The position numbers were made by a program, and so were the translations under genes. The notes under the pieces are model-generated. The model was not told the origin of the DNA and made no database searches. It worked only from the letters and a program-made list of their open reading frames with translations. Below, piece by piece: positions 8,461 to 17,037 of a stretch of 64,000 bases of DNA (the first letter of the stretch is position 1; each line of letters begins with the position of its first letter). Where the stretch lies: positions 19,984-83,983 of the forward strand of contig JAUVHU010000003.1 in assembly GCA_030593145.1 (NCBI GenBank). Reading direction: 5' to 3'. The DNA comes from Desulfobacteraceae bacterium (lineage in GTDB: Bacteria > Desulfobacterota > Desulfobacteria > Desulfobacterales > ETH-SRB1).

Positions 8461-8506
8461 TTGACATCTCAATCTGATTAGAATATGTATTTGTACAAGT
8501 ACATAT
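8461..8506 (+). promoter_or_regulatory. promoter with 24-bp operator palindrome for the MerR-like regulator operon
   Basis: TTGACA at 8461-8466 is followed after 17 bp by TATGTA (8484-8489). A 24-bp palindrome with a single mismatched pair, centred on TGTACA (8483-8506), covers the -10 region. Its halves are ATATGTAT/TTGT and ACAA/GTACATAT. The coding start of the regulator is 47 nt downstream of the palindrome, with AAAGGA in front of the ATG. The layout fits autoregulation by the small regulator, but the binding protein is inferred. Confidence 0.6.
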
Positions 8507-8552
8507 CGTAGTTACTTTCTTTCCCATTCTCCATCACTTTAAAGGATTTATT

Positions 8553-8807
8553 ATGAACGCAGGAGACATCCTTCAACAAGCTGATGGTCTTACCCATGAC
8601 AAGCTCACATACTTTGTCAGAGCTGGTTATCTCAATCCAAAAAAAATCAAAAAAGGTTCTCTAAATTATAACAAATTTTCAGGAAAAGATTTGTTTCTTG
8701 TCAAACGTGCTTGGGAATACATCAAAACATACGACATGAAAACAAAAGCCGCCTTTAAACGGGCTGAAAATGAGTTTAAAGACCCACAGATGGCTCTATG
8801 GAGATAA
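8553..8807 (+). CDS. small MerR-like winged-helix regulator of the restriction-like operon
   Basis: This 84-aa protein consists almost only of a MerR-type DNA-binding domain (DILQQADGLTHDKLTYFVRAGYL, then YNKFSGKDLFLVKRAWEYI), with no effector-binding domain. It starts an operon with the DNA methylase and nuclease genes, and a palindrome overlaps its promoter. By position it parallels the controller (C) proteins of restriction-modification systems, but those are Xre-like, whereas this one is MerR-like. Its stop codon overlaps the ATG of a 37-codon frame (TAATG), suggesting coupled translation. The regulatory role is inferred from size and context. Confidence 0.75.
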   Translation: MNAGDILQQADGLTHDKLTYFVRAGYLNPKKIKKGSLNYNKFSGKDLFLVKRAWEYIKTYDMKTKAAFKRAENEFKDPQMALWR

Positions 8808-8920
8808 TGTCTAATATGCAAACCAGCGGCCTGATGGTTTGTTCAACAGAAATAGAAAGATTACACCAGAGAGCAAAGCCAAATGCTCTAAATAGAGGCT
8901 GGCATGAACAACCTTTCTAA
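8807..8920 (+). CDS. possible 37-aa linking peptide between regulator and methylase genes
   Basis: A short frame begins at the ATG overlapping the regulator stop (TAATG) and ends at TAA 8918-8920, inside the methylase coding region, whose ATG is at 8904. It translates MSNMQTSGLMVCSTEIERLH and so on. The overlaps on both sides suggest it could carry ribosomes from the regulator to the methylase start, coupling their synthesis. No family is recognised, and it may be chance. Confidence 0.3.
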   Translation: MSNMQTSGLMVCSTEIERLHQRAKPNALNRGWHEQPF

Positions 8921-11891
8921 TAATGACTTCATGGACATCCTGATGAAGTTTGACATGATGCCAGAAACAGGTAAATCGTCTGGATTGGTTTTTGTTGGAA
9001 AAGAGAAGCGAGATAACAGTGAAGTGATAGCTCTGGAATATGCTAAAAAATACGGAGCCGATGCTGTATATTTCAGGCGGTTTGATGGTGGCCGCCCCCC
9101 GATCCCACAGATTTATATATATGATTTTACTGAAAATGAAAAGGATGATGATGAAATAGGTGTTTTATATAAAAGATTATGGAATTTTGGCCAGGTCCCG
9201 CTTTTTTTTATTTTTTATAAAACTGAAGTTAAGATTTTCAACTGCCTGAAACATCCAAAACTTGATCCATCAACCGGAGATATATCATATTCAGTCTTTG
9301 AAACGATTAACTTAGCCTCAAATATAAAGAAAGAATTGGACAAAACAAAGGACTTTTCAGCAAAGCGATTTGATAATGGCACATTTTGGACCAACCCCAA
9401 ATATAAAGACAGATTTAAGTTAAAAGATACAGTATATTTAAAATTATTAAATGAATTAAAGCGGACAAGAACAGATATAATCAAAAGCAAAATTCTGAAA
9501 GATGAAATCGCTCAAAAGCTCTTTGTTATGTCGATCCTTGTTAAGTATCTTGAGGAACGGGAGGATGAAAACGGTGTTAAAGTTTTTCCATCAGGGTTCT
9601 TTAGCGATTTTTCAGATGGACATGATACTTTTTTGGGCGTTTTGAGGAAAAAGGGGGCGTGCCTTGATCTGTTCGACTATTTAGGTAGTAAAGACTGTTT
9701 TAACGGCGAGATTTTCAAATGGAAAGATGAAAAAGAGAGAGAAACTTTAAAAAACGCAGACCTTAAACCTTTTGCAGATTTTTTCGAAGGAAAACTGGAT
9801 GGCCGCCAGTATACATTCTGGAGGCTCTATTCTTTTAATGACCTGCCCATAGAATTAATCAGCAATATTTATGAGGAATTCCTGGAATCTAAAAAAGGCA
9901 TCGTTTATACGCCCCCATATTTAGTCAATTTTCTTATTGATGAGCAGATGCCTCTTACCGACTTTCATAAGACTGATTTCAAGGCTATTGATCCGGCTTG
10001 CGGGTCAGGTGTTTTTCTGGTTGCCGCATTTCGGAGAATGATACACTGGTGGAGAATTCGAAATGATTGGAAAAAACCGGATGCTAACAATCTGAAAGAA
10101 TTAAAAAAGATTCTCAAAAATAATATCTTTGGCGTTGATATGCATGAAGAAGCTGTGCGCCTGACATTTTTCAGTTTAAGCCTGGCCTTGCTGGACGAGC
10201 TGTCACCTAAAGTGATATGGGAAAATCTAAAATTTGACAACCTGCGGGAAAGCAACCTAATAAGCAAAGATTTTTTTAAATTAATAAAGGATAATTTTTT
10301 CCAATCTGATTTTGACCTTGTGATTGGGAACCCACCTTTTGAGTCTAAATTAACTACTGCTGATGCAAAACAGATTGAACAACAAAAAATAAAGGAAAGA
10401 CCAAAACTGCCTGATAACCAGATTGCTTTGCTGTTCCTTGAGCAGGCCATGAACCTGTGCAAAGAAGGGTCCCATCTCTGCTTAATCATGCCTTCCGGGC
10501 CGTTTCTTTACAACAACAATTCTGTGGAATATAGAAAATACTTTTTAAGCGCTTATCATGTGCCTCAAATAATAGATTTTACCTTTTTAAGCGCGGTTCT
10601 CTTTCAAAGTGCAAATGTTGCTGTAGCAGCCGTTTTTGCAAAAAAACAGAGTCCCACCAAAGAAGATCTGCTTCATGTAACAGTGAGAAGAACAAAGCCG
10701 GCCAAGGAAAAGCTGTATTTTGAATTGGACTACTATGATTTCCATAGGATATCCCACCAGGAGGCATTAGAAAACAGGCTTGTCTGGAAAGCAAACTTAT
10801 TAGGGGGCGGAAGGTTAAAGCACCTTATGGCAAGATTTGCGCCCCTGAGAACCTTAGGCGATTATTTAAAGGAAGCTAAAAATAAACATGGCTGGGCAAT
10901 TGCAGAAGGATTCATAGTTGGCAATAGAGAAAATATAGATGAGCTAATAAAACTTAAGGCAAGTGCAGGAATATTATCCCTGAAAGATAGAAAAAGACTA
11001 GAAAGGTTGGAAAATAAATATAAAAAAGCAGACTATCTTACAGATAAAAAGACCTTACCTCGGGATGCGCTCACCGAAGAAGGGATTGTTGAGGCTGAAA
11101 TTCACCCTTTAAGAGAAGAATATTTTGAACGGAATAGGCAAAGAAATAAGCTAATTTTTAAAGGCCCACATTTGTTAATTAAAGAAAAAGTTACGAAAAA
11201 TTCAATCCCAATAGCATTTAGAAATAATGACCTATCTTTCCAACATGACATTATAGGTATTCACGCCCCTGAAGACCAAATAGACAAATTATTACAGATT
11301 GAAAAGCGAATCAAAAATAATAAAACTTGCCTTTTCTATGTTGCAGGATATAGCGGATGTTACATGATCGGGCGGGCTACATCTATTTTAAAAGAAGATT
11401 TCGGAAGCCTGCCCTTTCCTGAAGATGAAACGGAGCTTGAACTTACTGAAATTGAACAGATTTTAGTGGATGATGTTTTGGATTATATGCTCGATTTCCG
11501 GAAAAAAGGTGAAACGTCTGTTGCTGAAAAACCTGTTAATGATCATCAGTTGCATCGATTCTCGGAAACATATTGCAGGGTTTTAAATTCAGTATATAAA
11601 GAGTTCAAACCATACAAGCCGCTAAAAACCGGCTCATTTATCTGTTTCCCGTTTTACTACAAGGATAAACCTCAAATTAAAACAGAAAATCCGGATGAAC
11701 TTGAAGCAGCTTTATATGAGCTAATCCAAAACAATACCAGCACGAATTCAAGAATTGTTAGAATGTTGAGGGTTTATGAAAACAACACTATTTATCTGAT
11801 AAAACCCAAACAGACACGCTACTGGCTACGATCTGTTGCTATTCGTGATGCAGACGATACTTTTACTGATCTGGTTGTTCAAGGATATTAA
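8904..11891 (+). CDS. large N6-adenine DNA methylase (type II/IIG-like restriction-modification enzyme)
   Basis: This 995-aa cytosolic protein has a gamma-class-like N6-adenine methylase core. The SAM-binding motif I is DPACGSG (about 362-368) and the catalytic motif IV is NPPF (about 474-477). A 360-residue N-terminal region precedes it (VFVGKEKRDN, YGADAVYFRRF, IYIYDF). A long C-terminal region (about 640-995) probably holds the target-recognition domain, containing HGWAIAEGFIVGNREN and a CYMIGRATS segment. I see no clear PD-(D/E)XK site in the N-terminal region, so cleavage may depend on the next gene, three bases downstream. The family matches Eco57I-type or PglX-like methylases in outline. 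The recognition sequence cannot be predicted. Confidence 0.85.
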   Translation: MNNLSNNDFMDILMKFDMMPETGKSSGLVFVGKEKRDNSEVIALEYAKKYGADAVYFRRFDGGRPPIPQIYIYDFTENEKDDDEIGVLYKRLWNFGQVPLFFIFYKTEVKIFNCLKHPKLDPSTGDISYSVFETINLASNIKKELDKTKDFSAKRFDNGTFWTNPKYKDRFKLKDTVYLKLLNELKRTRTDIIKSKILKDEIAQKLFVMSILVKYLEEREDENGVKVFPSGFFSDFSDGHDTFLGVLRKKGACLDLFDYLGSKDCFNGEIFKWKDEKERETLKNADLKPFADFFEGKLDGRQYTFWRLYSFNDLPIELISNIYEEFLESKKGIVYTPPYLVNFLIDEQMPLTDFHKTDFKAIDPACGSGVFLVAAFRRMIHWWRIRNDWKKPDANNLKELKKILKNNIFGVDMHEEAVRLTFFSLSLALLDELSPKVIWENLKFDNLRESNLISKDFFKLIKDNFFQSDFDLVIGNPPFESKLTTADAKQIEQQKIKERPKLPDNQIALLFLEQAMNLCKEGSHLCLIMPSGPFLYNNNSVEYRKYFLSAYHVPQIIDFTFLSAVLFQSANVAVAAVFAKKQSPTKEDLLHVTVRRTKPAKEKLYFELDYYDFHRISHQEALENRLVWKANLLGGGRLKHLMARFAPLRTLGDYLKEAKNKHGWAIAEGFIVGNRENIDELIKLKASAGILSLKDRKRLERLENKYKKADYLTDKKTLPRDALTEEGIVEAEIHPLREEYFERNRQRNKLIFKGPHLLIKEKVTKNSIPIAFRNNDLSFQHDIIGIHAPEDQIDKLLQIEKRIKNNKTCLFYVAGYSGCYMIGRATSILKEDFGSLPFPEDETELELTEIEQILVDDVLDYMLDFRKKGETSVAEKPVNDHQLHRFSETYCRVLNSVYKEFKPYKPLKTGSFICFPFYYKDKPQIKTENPDELEAALYELIQNNTSTNSRIVRMLRVYENNTIYLIKPKQTRYWLRSVAIRDADDTFTDLVVQGY

Positions 11892-11894
11892 TTA

Positions 11895-12611
11895 ATGCTT
11901 GCCGATACTCATAAATCCATGGCATCAGGAAAAATAGAAGGACCGGAAATAGACGCCCATATAATTGCTGTCGTGGATTTTGTTGAGCGGATTTTGATCA
12001 CATTTTCAGATAAATATGCCGACTCGGATATAAAAAATGAAAAAGGATTAACCCAGAAACTCGTATTAATCTTAAATTCTCATGCATTACGTGAGTACTA
12101 TTCATTCTGGTTTGACAAGGAATATATGGAAATCCCCGAACGCGGCGACAGTCCACAGGTTGATATCGGAACAATAACCACCCTTGAAAAAGGCATTGTA
12201 ATCGACGCAAAAACATATACGGATGAATCCTTTTTTTCTATGGAGGCAAAAAGATTAGGCAATTTAGGAAAAAAAAGGTCAAAAGAATATCTGATCGGCC
12301 GATATGAAAACGAGAAATATATCCATTGCGGTGGTGTTGAACGGTTTAAACAGGAGAAACACGGTAGAAATTTAGAGTATGGGGCTATTATCGGTTATGT
12401 TCAGGAACATGACTTTACTTACTGGTACGACCGCATTAATTTATGGATTGATGGTTTGATCCAAAAGAACTTATATTCTCCAGTGCCCTGGCTATTAAAA
12501 GACAAGCTGAAAAAAGATTATATCAGATCAACCACCGCAAAGTTTATTTCAACAACCTCCCGAAAAAATGATTTTATTACGCTGTTTCATCTGTGGACAA
12601 GATTAAATTAA
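11895..12611 (+). CDS. putative PD-(D/E)XK restriction endonuclease
   Basis: This 238-aa protein follows the methylase gene after 3 nt, so the two are almost certainly co-transcribed. Its pattern fits a PD-(D/E)XK nuclease core: an N-terminal helix with E49, then D90 in QVDIG, beta strand GIVIDAKTY, and E117-A-K119 in FFSMEAKRLG. A later IHCGGVERFKQEKHG and GAIIGYVQ resemble conserved blocks of uncharacterised nuclease-like proteins next to adenine methylases. I infer that it is the cutting partner of the methylase. Catalysis is not demonstrated, and a structural or sensing role is possible. Base composition is similar to the methylase and somewhat AT-rich. Confidence 0.65.
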   Translation: MLADTHKSMASGKIEGPEIDAHIIAVVDFVERILITFSDKYADSDIKNEKGLTQKLVLILNSHALREYYSFWFDKEYMEIPERGDSPQVDIGTITTLEKGIVIDAKTYTDESFFSMEAKRLGNLGKKRSKEYLIGRYENEKYIHCGGVERFKQEKHGRNLEYGAIIGYVQEHDFTYWYDRINLWIDGLIQKNLYSPVPWLLKDKLKKDYIRSTTAKFISTTSRKNDFITLFHLWTRLN

Positions 12612-12840
12612 CGGGTAAAACGTGCCGGAAAAAATTCAGACCAATTTCTTCGACTTTTAATACAACATACCTCTGCTCCGATTTGTGTAATGGAGTCACC
12701 CATTAGATGCAACCTGGCAATGTTGCGCAAACTTGCAGGAGGGAATTCTGCTCAGGTAGCCGTTTCGGTAACATCACGATAAAATTTGTTAAGAGGCAAA
12801 TAACTTTGCCCAGCCATAAACATTGTCCATGTTTATTTGG

Positions 12841-13959
12841 TCAACGCTGGGAAAGATATCCGCCTTGAACACCTTCTGGAGAAAAAACTATCTGCCACAC
12901 CTGATTTACCCTTGCACGGAAACAACCTGCGCAGGATAAGAGATAAAATTTCCACATTCTGTAAAAACGCTCATCATATTTTTCTTTCAGAACATCCCAA
13001 TTATTATGGAAATTTTCAAACCATTGCATCAGGGTTTTATCGTAGTAAACACCAAAACTATGCCAGTCTTCAAGAACAAACAATCCATTGAAAGCATCGC
13101 ATAGCTGTTTTGCAGACGGCAGCATTGAGTTAGGAAAAATGTAACGATTAATCCATGGATCAGTGTTTGTATCTGAAGAATTCCTGCCTATTGTATGCAG
13201 CAGGAAGAGTCCATTCTTCTTAAGGCACTTTTTAACTACACGCATAAATTCAGCGTAATTTTTGTAACCAACATGTTCGATCATACCGATTGAAAGTATC
13301 CGGTCAAAGACTTCATTGAGGCTGCGATAGTCCTGGAAGCGAATTTCTATTGGCAGCCCCTGGCAGATCTCCTTCCCCAACCGTGCCTGCTCTTCTGAAA
13401 CAGTAATACCTATTACTTCAACATTATAGTGTTCAACAGCAAATTTAGCGGTCCCACCCCAGCCGCAACCGATATCAAGGACCCGCATACCAGATTTTAA
13501 GCCCAGCTTACGACAAATCAGATCCAGCTTGGCTTCCTGAGCTTCGTCAAGATTTGAAGCATTTTTCCAGTAAGCGCAACTATAAATCATGCGCTTGTCC
13601 AGCATGCAACGGTACAAATCATTACCCATATCATAGTGGTAACGTCCTATCTTGAAAGCACGGGATGGCTTTTGCAAGTTGACTATTTTAGCCTTCACGA
13701 CTTCGAATAAATATGAGAGCGGTTTAATCTTTGTATCCAGCCCGGCCCTAAAAACCTTATCAAATAATTGGTCAAGACTGTCACAATCCCACCAGCCGTC
13801 CATATAGGATTCGCCGACACCCATCGAACCCTCGGCTAAAAATCTTGCACACATCTTATCATCATGAACCTGGATATTCCAGGGACGGTCGCCATTAATT
13901 TTAACATCGGCAAGAAACAATAGCTCTTCAACTTTTTGGTGTAACTTATCCTGACTCAT
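12841..13959 (-). CDS. cfa: cyclopropane-fatty-acyl-phospholipid synthase
   Basis: This enzyme adds a methylene group from SAM across double bonds of membrane phospholipid acyl chains. From the chosen start the protein is 372 aa, the usual length. Features are an N-terminal lipid-binding domain (FLAEGSMGVGESYMDGWWD), the SAM motif VLDIGCGWGG (about 160-169), and the family block FDRILSIGMIEHVGYKNY. The frame opens at 13971, but the ATG at 13959 is preceded by GGAGG at six bases, and the first ATG would lie within that ribosome-binding site, so 13959 is preferred. It is a single gene with no obvious operon partner. The reverse-strand sequence downstream is non-coding. Confidence 0.93.
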   Translation of the reverse strand: MSQDKLHQKVEELLFLADVKINGDRPWNIQVHDDKMCARFLAEGSMGVGESYMDGWWDCDSLDQLFDKVFRAGLDTKIKPLSYLFEVVKAKIVNLQKPSRAFKIGRYHYDMGNDLYRCMLDKRMIYSCAYWKNASNLDEAQEAKLDLICRKLGLKSGMRVLDIGCGWGGTAKFAVEHYNVEVIGITVSEEQARLGKEICQGLPIEIRFQDYRSLNEVFDRILSIGMIEHVGYKNYAEFMRVVKKCLKKNGLFLLHTIGRNSSDTNTDPWINRYIFPNSMLPSAKQLCDAFNGLFVLEDWHSFGVYYDKTLMQWFENFHNNWDVLKEKYDERFYRMWKFYLLSCAGCFRARVNQVWQIVFSPEGVQGGYLSQR

Positions 13960-14119
13960 TGCCACCTCCATCTATACTCAACAGAGTCATAAATGGCGTT
14001 TTTGAATTAATCAGAATTGCAAAACAACGAAGTTGTACGAAGGATAGAGTTAAAGAATGGTTTCATCTTCGTGTTTTGTAATGAAAAAAACACAATAAAG
14101 AAACTCCAATTATGACTGT

Positions 14120-14353
14120 TCAAGGTGTAACTGGATCTACGATCTTAAAATCCCATACTTCATCCTTGTAAATATCTCGAAGTTTCATGGAAGCCTGTTC
14201 CGGCGTTTTTGTCCTCCATGTTAAAGGCAAATCATCGTCGGTCATACCTCCGACTATATATGTCCAGCCATCCTCTTTTTTTACAATGCTCAGCGAAACA
14301 ATCCCGCTATGATTTTTTCCTTTTGCGCTAACTTTAACTTTATTAATAATCAT
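14120..14353 (-). CDS. hypothetical protein (77 aa)
   Basis: The family is not recognised. This small protein has alternating hydrophobic and polar residues suggesting a beta-rich fold (KVKVSAKGKNHSGIVSLSIV, WTYIVGGMTDDDLPLTW), ends FKIVDPVTP, and has no cysteine, signal peptide or membrane segment. The ATG has AGGGGA about 8 nt upstream, which supports translation. It lies alone between cfa and an MBL-hydrolase gene, all on the minus strand. Confidence 0.55.
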   Translation of the reverse strand: MIINKVKVSAKGKNHSGIVSLSIVKKEDGWTYIVGGMTDDDLPLTWRTKTPEQASMKLRDIYKDEVWDFKIVDPVTP

Positions 14354-14412
14354 ATATTTCCCCTAAAAAAAGATACAGTAAATCGAGCTAATTTCAAAAC
14401 GTCCCCTTTTGC

Positions 14413-15051
14413 TCATATTGTAATGACCTTCCCGGCACCCCCTTCGATATATTTATCAGGATAAGAAGCCCTGATTTTCTGAATGAACTGGGTGCAGTGG
14501 GTCGGGCAAATCTTTTTTAGATCATCTATCAAATCGAACTCTTTAAATCCGTGCAACCCTCCAATGAGCGTGCTGACCTTTCCATGCTTTGAAGCTGCTT
14601 TAAGTATTTCCCCAACACCTGGATGGGAACATCCGGCAATCACAACAACATCCTTATTATGTTTTATGATAAGAGACTGTTCACCATTTTCCAGTTCGCC
14701 TGTGGAAAATATATTTTCATGAAGCATTAAAGGTTCTTTTACCTTTATTACATCTCTTGCTCCCTCCGGCTCAGAGCATGAATAAGGTATATAAACCATC
14801 GCTTTGTTAATTTTAAGAAAAGCGGAAAGCCCATCAATGTGATCCCAGTGATCATGTGAAATAAAAACCTCATCAACAATTAAAGGATCTATGTTGAGTT
14901 TATTCATGTTTTCAAGCAGAATGTCGCCCTTGGCGCCTGTATCAAAAAGAATTTTCCTGTCAAATACTTCTATCAGGCAGGAAAACCCCCAGTCAGCTAC
15001 AAGTCTTTCATTAAATGCTTTGTTATCATATATAATGGTTATTTTCATCTT
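14413..15051 (-). CDS. MBL-fold metal-dependent hydrolase (dihydropterin phosphate synthase-like, COG1237 type)
   Basis: This 212-aa metallo-beta-lactamase fold protein has the metal motif ISHDHWDHIDG (about 65-75), a FDTGAKGD strand, AGCSHPGVGEI (about 160) and a C-terminal PTHCTQ. This pattern is typical of the COG1237 group, which includes archaeal-type 7,8-dihydropterin-6-methyl-4-(beta-D-ribofuranosyl)aminobenzene-5'-phosphate synthase. That activity is not assured here. The frame opens at 15072, but the first residues derive from the R1 repeat. The ATG at 15051 (MKITIIYDN) matches the family N-terminus and has a purine-rich GAAGATAAG in front. Confidence 0.8.
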   Translation of the reverse strand, partial: KMKITIIYDNKAFNERLVADWGFSCLIEVFDRKILFDTGAKGDILLENMNKLNIDPLIVDEVFISHDHWDHIDGLSAFLKINKAMVYIPYSCSEPEGARDVIKVKEPLMLHENIFSTGELENGEQSLIIKHNKDVVVIAGCSHPGVGEILKAASKHGKVSTLIGGLHGFKEFDLIDDLKKICPTHCTQFIQKIRASYPDKYIEGGAGKVITI

Positions 15052-15059
15052 ATCTTCAT

Positions 15060-15223
15060 GAGCCAATTCCAAAATGTCCCCTTTTGCCCAATCTCTGCGT
15101 CAGGCTCAAATTCCAATCCTCGAAATATTCAATATATTCCTCCGGTTACACGCAGTGAAGCGTCAGCGCTCATTTTTCGCCTTCCTTGCACTCGAACAAA
15201 ATTGAACATTTTTCAAAGGTCTC
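15060..15223. repeat. dispersed inverted-repeat element, family R1, copy 2
   Basis: The element contains the same ordered blocks as copy 1 (CCCCTTTTGCCCAAT, CGTCAGGCTCA, AATCCTCGAAATATTCAATA, TATTCCTCCGGTT, TTCGCCTTCCTTG) with an extra ACGCAGTGAAGCGTCAGCGC insertion. It ends in TTTTTCAAAGGTCTC. It lies between gpmI and the MBL-hydrolase gene and contributes a spurious 5' extension to the latter. Confidence 0.75.
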
Positions 15224-15227
15224 ATCC

Positions 15228-16769
15228 TCACAGCAATGATTTTCCGGTCATTCTTTCGGGCCTGTCTATGCCCAAAATATGAAGAATGGTCGGCGCAATA
15301 TCTGCTAAAACACCTGTTTTTAAACTTACATGCTTTTGATCTTCGTCAACTAAAATAAAAGGAACCGGATTAAGTGAGTGGGCTGTATGAATATGCCCAT
15401 GTTCATCTATCATCTCTTCAGCATTTCCATGATCCGCTGTAATTAAAACAACGCCGCCCATGGTCTGAATTTCCGCAACAATTTTTTCCACACACCCGTC
15501 AACCACTTCGCATGCCCTGACCGCAGCATCAAGAACTCCTGTATGACCCACCATATCCAGGTTCGCGAAATTTAAAACTATAAAGTCATAAACATTTGAT
15601 TGAAGCCTTGAAATTACCTCCTCTGTTATTAGAAAAGCACTCATTTCCGGCTTCAGGTCATAAGTCGGAACCTCCCGTGGTGACTGGATAAGGCATCGAT
15701 CTTCAAGGGGAAAAGGCTTTTCTTCCCCTCCGTTAAAAAAGTAAGTGACATGGGCGTATTTTTCCGTCTCTGCTATTCTAAGCTGTCTTAACCCCTTTTT
15801 GCTTATTGCCTCACCAAGAATGCCATCTATATGAACAGGAGGAAACGCCAGAGGCAGCGTAAAAACTTCATCATACACAGTCATGCAGACAAATTCACAC
15901 AGTTTTGGGAAAGTATTCCTTTCAAAAAAATCAAAAACAGGATCAGTAAAAGCATGCGTTATCTCTCTTGCGCGATCAGCGCGGAAATTAAAAAAAATAA
16001 TCCCATCTCCATCTTCAACAACCGCTGTAGCTTTTTCATCCTTTCCTGTTATTACTGTTGGGAGAATAAATTCATCTGTTTCATTCCGCATATATGACTT
16101 TTTTACCGCTTCTACAGAATCCTTTTCCCGTATCCCTTCACCAAGCACATACAGACGAAAAGCCTTTTCTACACGCTCCCATCTGTTATCGCGATCCATT
16201 GCATAAAACCGCCCGCAAACAGTTGCAATAGCGCCCAGACCGATCTTGTCGATATATTCCTGTAAATCCTGCAGGTATCCAGCGCCGCTGTCAGAAAGTG
16301 TGTCGCGGCCATCTGTTATCGCGTGTATATAAACCCGGCTTAATCCTTTATTTTTAGCTAGGTCAAGCAGGGCAAACAGATGATTTATATGGCTGTGCAC
16401 ACCGCCGTCCGACAAAAGCCCAATTAGATGGAGCGCTGAATTGTTGTCCTTTACCTTGGACATTACTGAATTCAGCGCACTATTTTCAGCAAACGAACCA
16501 TCACGAATAGCCGTATTTATTCTAAGCAAATCCTGATAGACTATCCTGCCGGCGCCTATGTTTAGATGTCCCACCTCGGAATTACCCATGAACCCTTTTG
16601 GAAGTCCTACAGCTTCACCGGAACACAAAAGTCTTGTGCTGGGATATTCTTTTTTGAGCCTGTCCAGGCATGGAGTCCTGGCAAGATAAACAGCATTTCC
16701 ATCACCATCAGGACCGATTCCCCATCCATCCAGAATCATCAACATGCACGGTCTTTTATTCTTTGTCAT
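15228..16769 (-). CDS. gpmI: 2,3-bisphosphoglycerate-independent phosphoglycerate mutase
   Basis: GpmI interconverts 3- and 2-phosphoglycerate using two Mn ions and a serine phospho-intermediate, in glycolysis and gluconeogenesis. The 513-aa length is standard. Key blocks are MLMILDGWGIGPDGDGNAV (metal Asp near 12), MGNSEVGHLNIGAG with the nucleophilic serine (about 62-64), DGGVHSHINH, AITDGRDT, NFRADRAREI, NFANLDMVGHTG and the metal site TADHGNAE (about 450). It is the last gene of the leftward rplU-to-gpmI series, but a 252-nt gap holding a long inverted repeat separates it from rsfS. Confidence 0.96.
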   Translation of the reverse strand: MTKNKRPCMLMILDGWGIGPDGDGNAVYLARTPCLDRLKKEYPSTRLLCSGEAVGLPKGFMGNSEVGHLNIGAGRIVYQDLLRINTAIRDGSFAENSALNSVMSKVKDNNSALHLIGLLSDGGVHSHINHLFALLDLAKNKGLSRVYIHAITDGRDTLSDSGAGYLQDLQEYIDKIGLGAIATVCGRFYAMDRDNRWERVEKAFRLYVLGEGIREKDSVEAVKKSYMRNETDEFILPTVITGKDEKATAVVEDGDGIIFFNFRADRAREITHAFTDPVFDFFERNTFPKLCEFVCMTVYDEVFTLPLAFPPVHIDGILGEAISKKGLRQLRIAETEKYAHVTYFFNGGEEKPFPLEDRCLIQSPREVPTYDLKPEMSAFLITEEVISRLQSNVYDFIVLNFANLDMVGHTGVLDAAVRACEVVDGCVEKIVAEIQTMGGVVLITADHGNAEEMIDEHGHIHTAHSLNPVPFILVDEDQKHVSLKTGVLADIAPTILHILGIDRPERMTGKSLL

Positions 16770-16828
16770 AGAACTTTGCTTCCAATCCTTTTATTAATCA
16801 GAACTTCACAAACTCATTTTACTACAGA

Positions 16829-17037
16829 GCAGACAGGCAATTAAATTTGAAAAGGGCTGACTGTTTGAACGCATTAGTAAGCCTTAAGAAAAAACAGCCG
16901 GTAATGAGATATTTCCGGTATGATTTATTAATTTCAACCAACAGAAGCAGTTTTGTCATGTTTTTGTATGCTGTTTTTTATTTAGGCTAACTTGTCGCGT
17001 GAGTTTCAGCCCTTTTCAAATTTAATTGCCTGTCTGC
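16829..17037. repeat. 32-bp perfect inverted repeat flanking a 145-bp interior (element I, copy a)
   Basis: The left arm 16829-16860 starts GCAGACAGGCAATTAAATTT and the right arm 17006-17037 is its exact reverse complement over 32 bp. The interior is 145 bp and shows no gene. The right arm includes the last codons and stop of rsfS (17022), so the element abuts or invades that gene. It could be a non-autonomous mobile element or a large transcript hairpin between rsfS and gpmI. Confidence 0.8.

Noticed and set aside
8904-9980. N-terminal nuclease domain in the 995-aa methylase (type IIG)
   Set aside because: No convincing PD-(D/E)XK arrangement was seen in the first 350 residues; the separate downstream protein is the better nuclease candidate.
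12690-12782. 30-codon frame with NLAMLRKLAGG, resembling a transposase C-terminus
   Set aside because: It is too short and has only a loose likeness to ISAs1/IS4-type tails. No terminal repeats or other transposase pieces were found nearby; at most it is a remnant.
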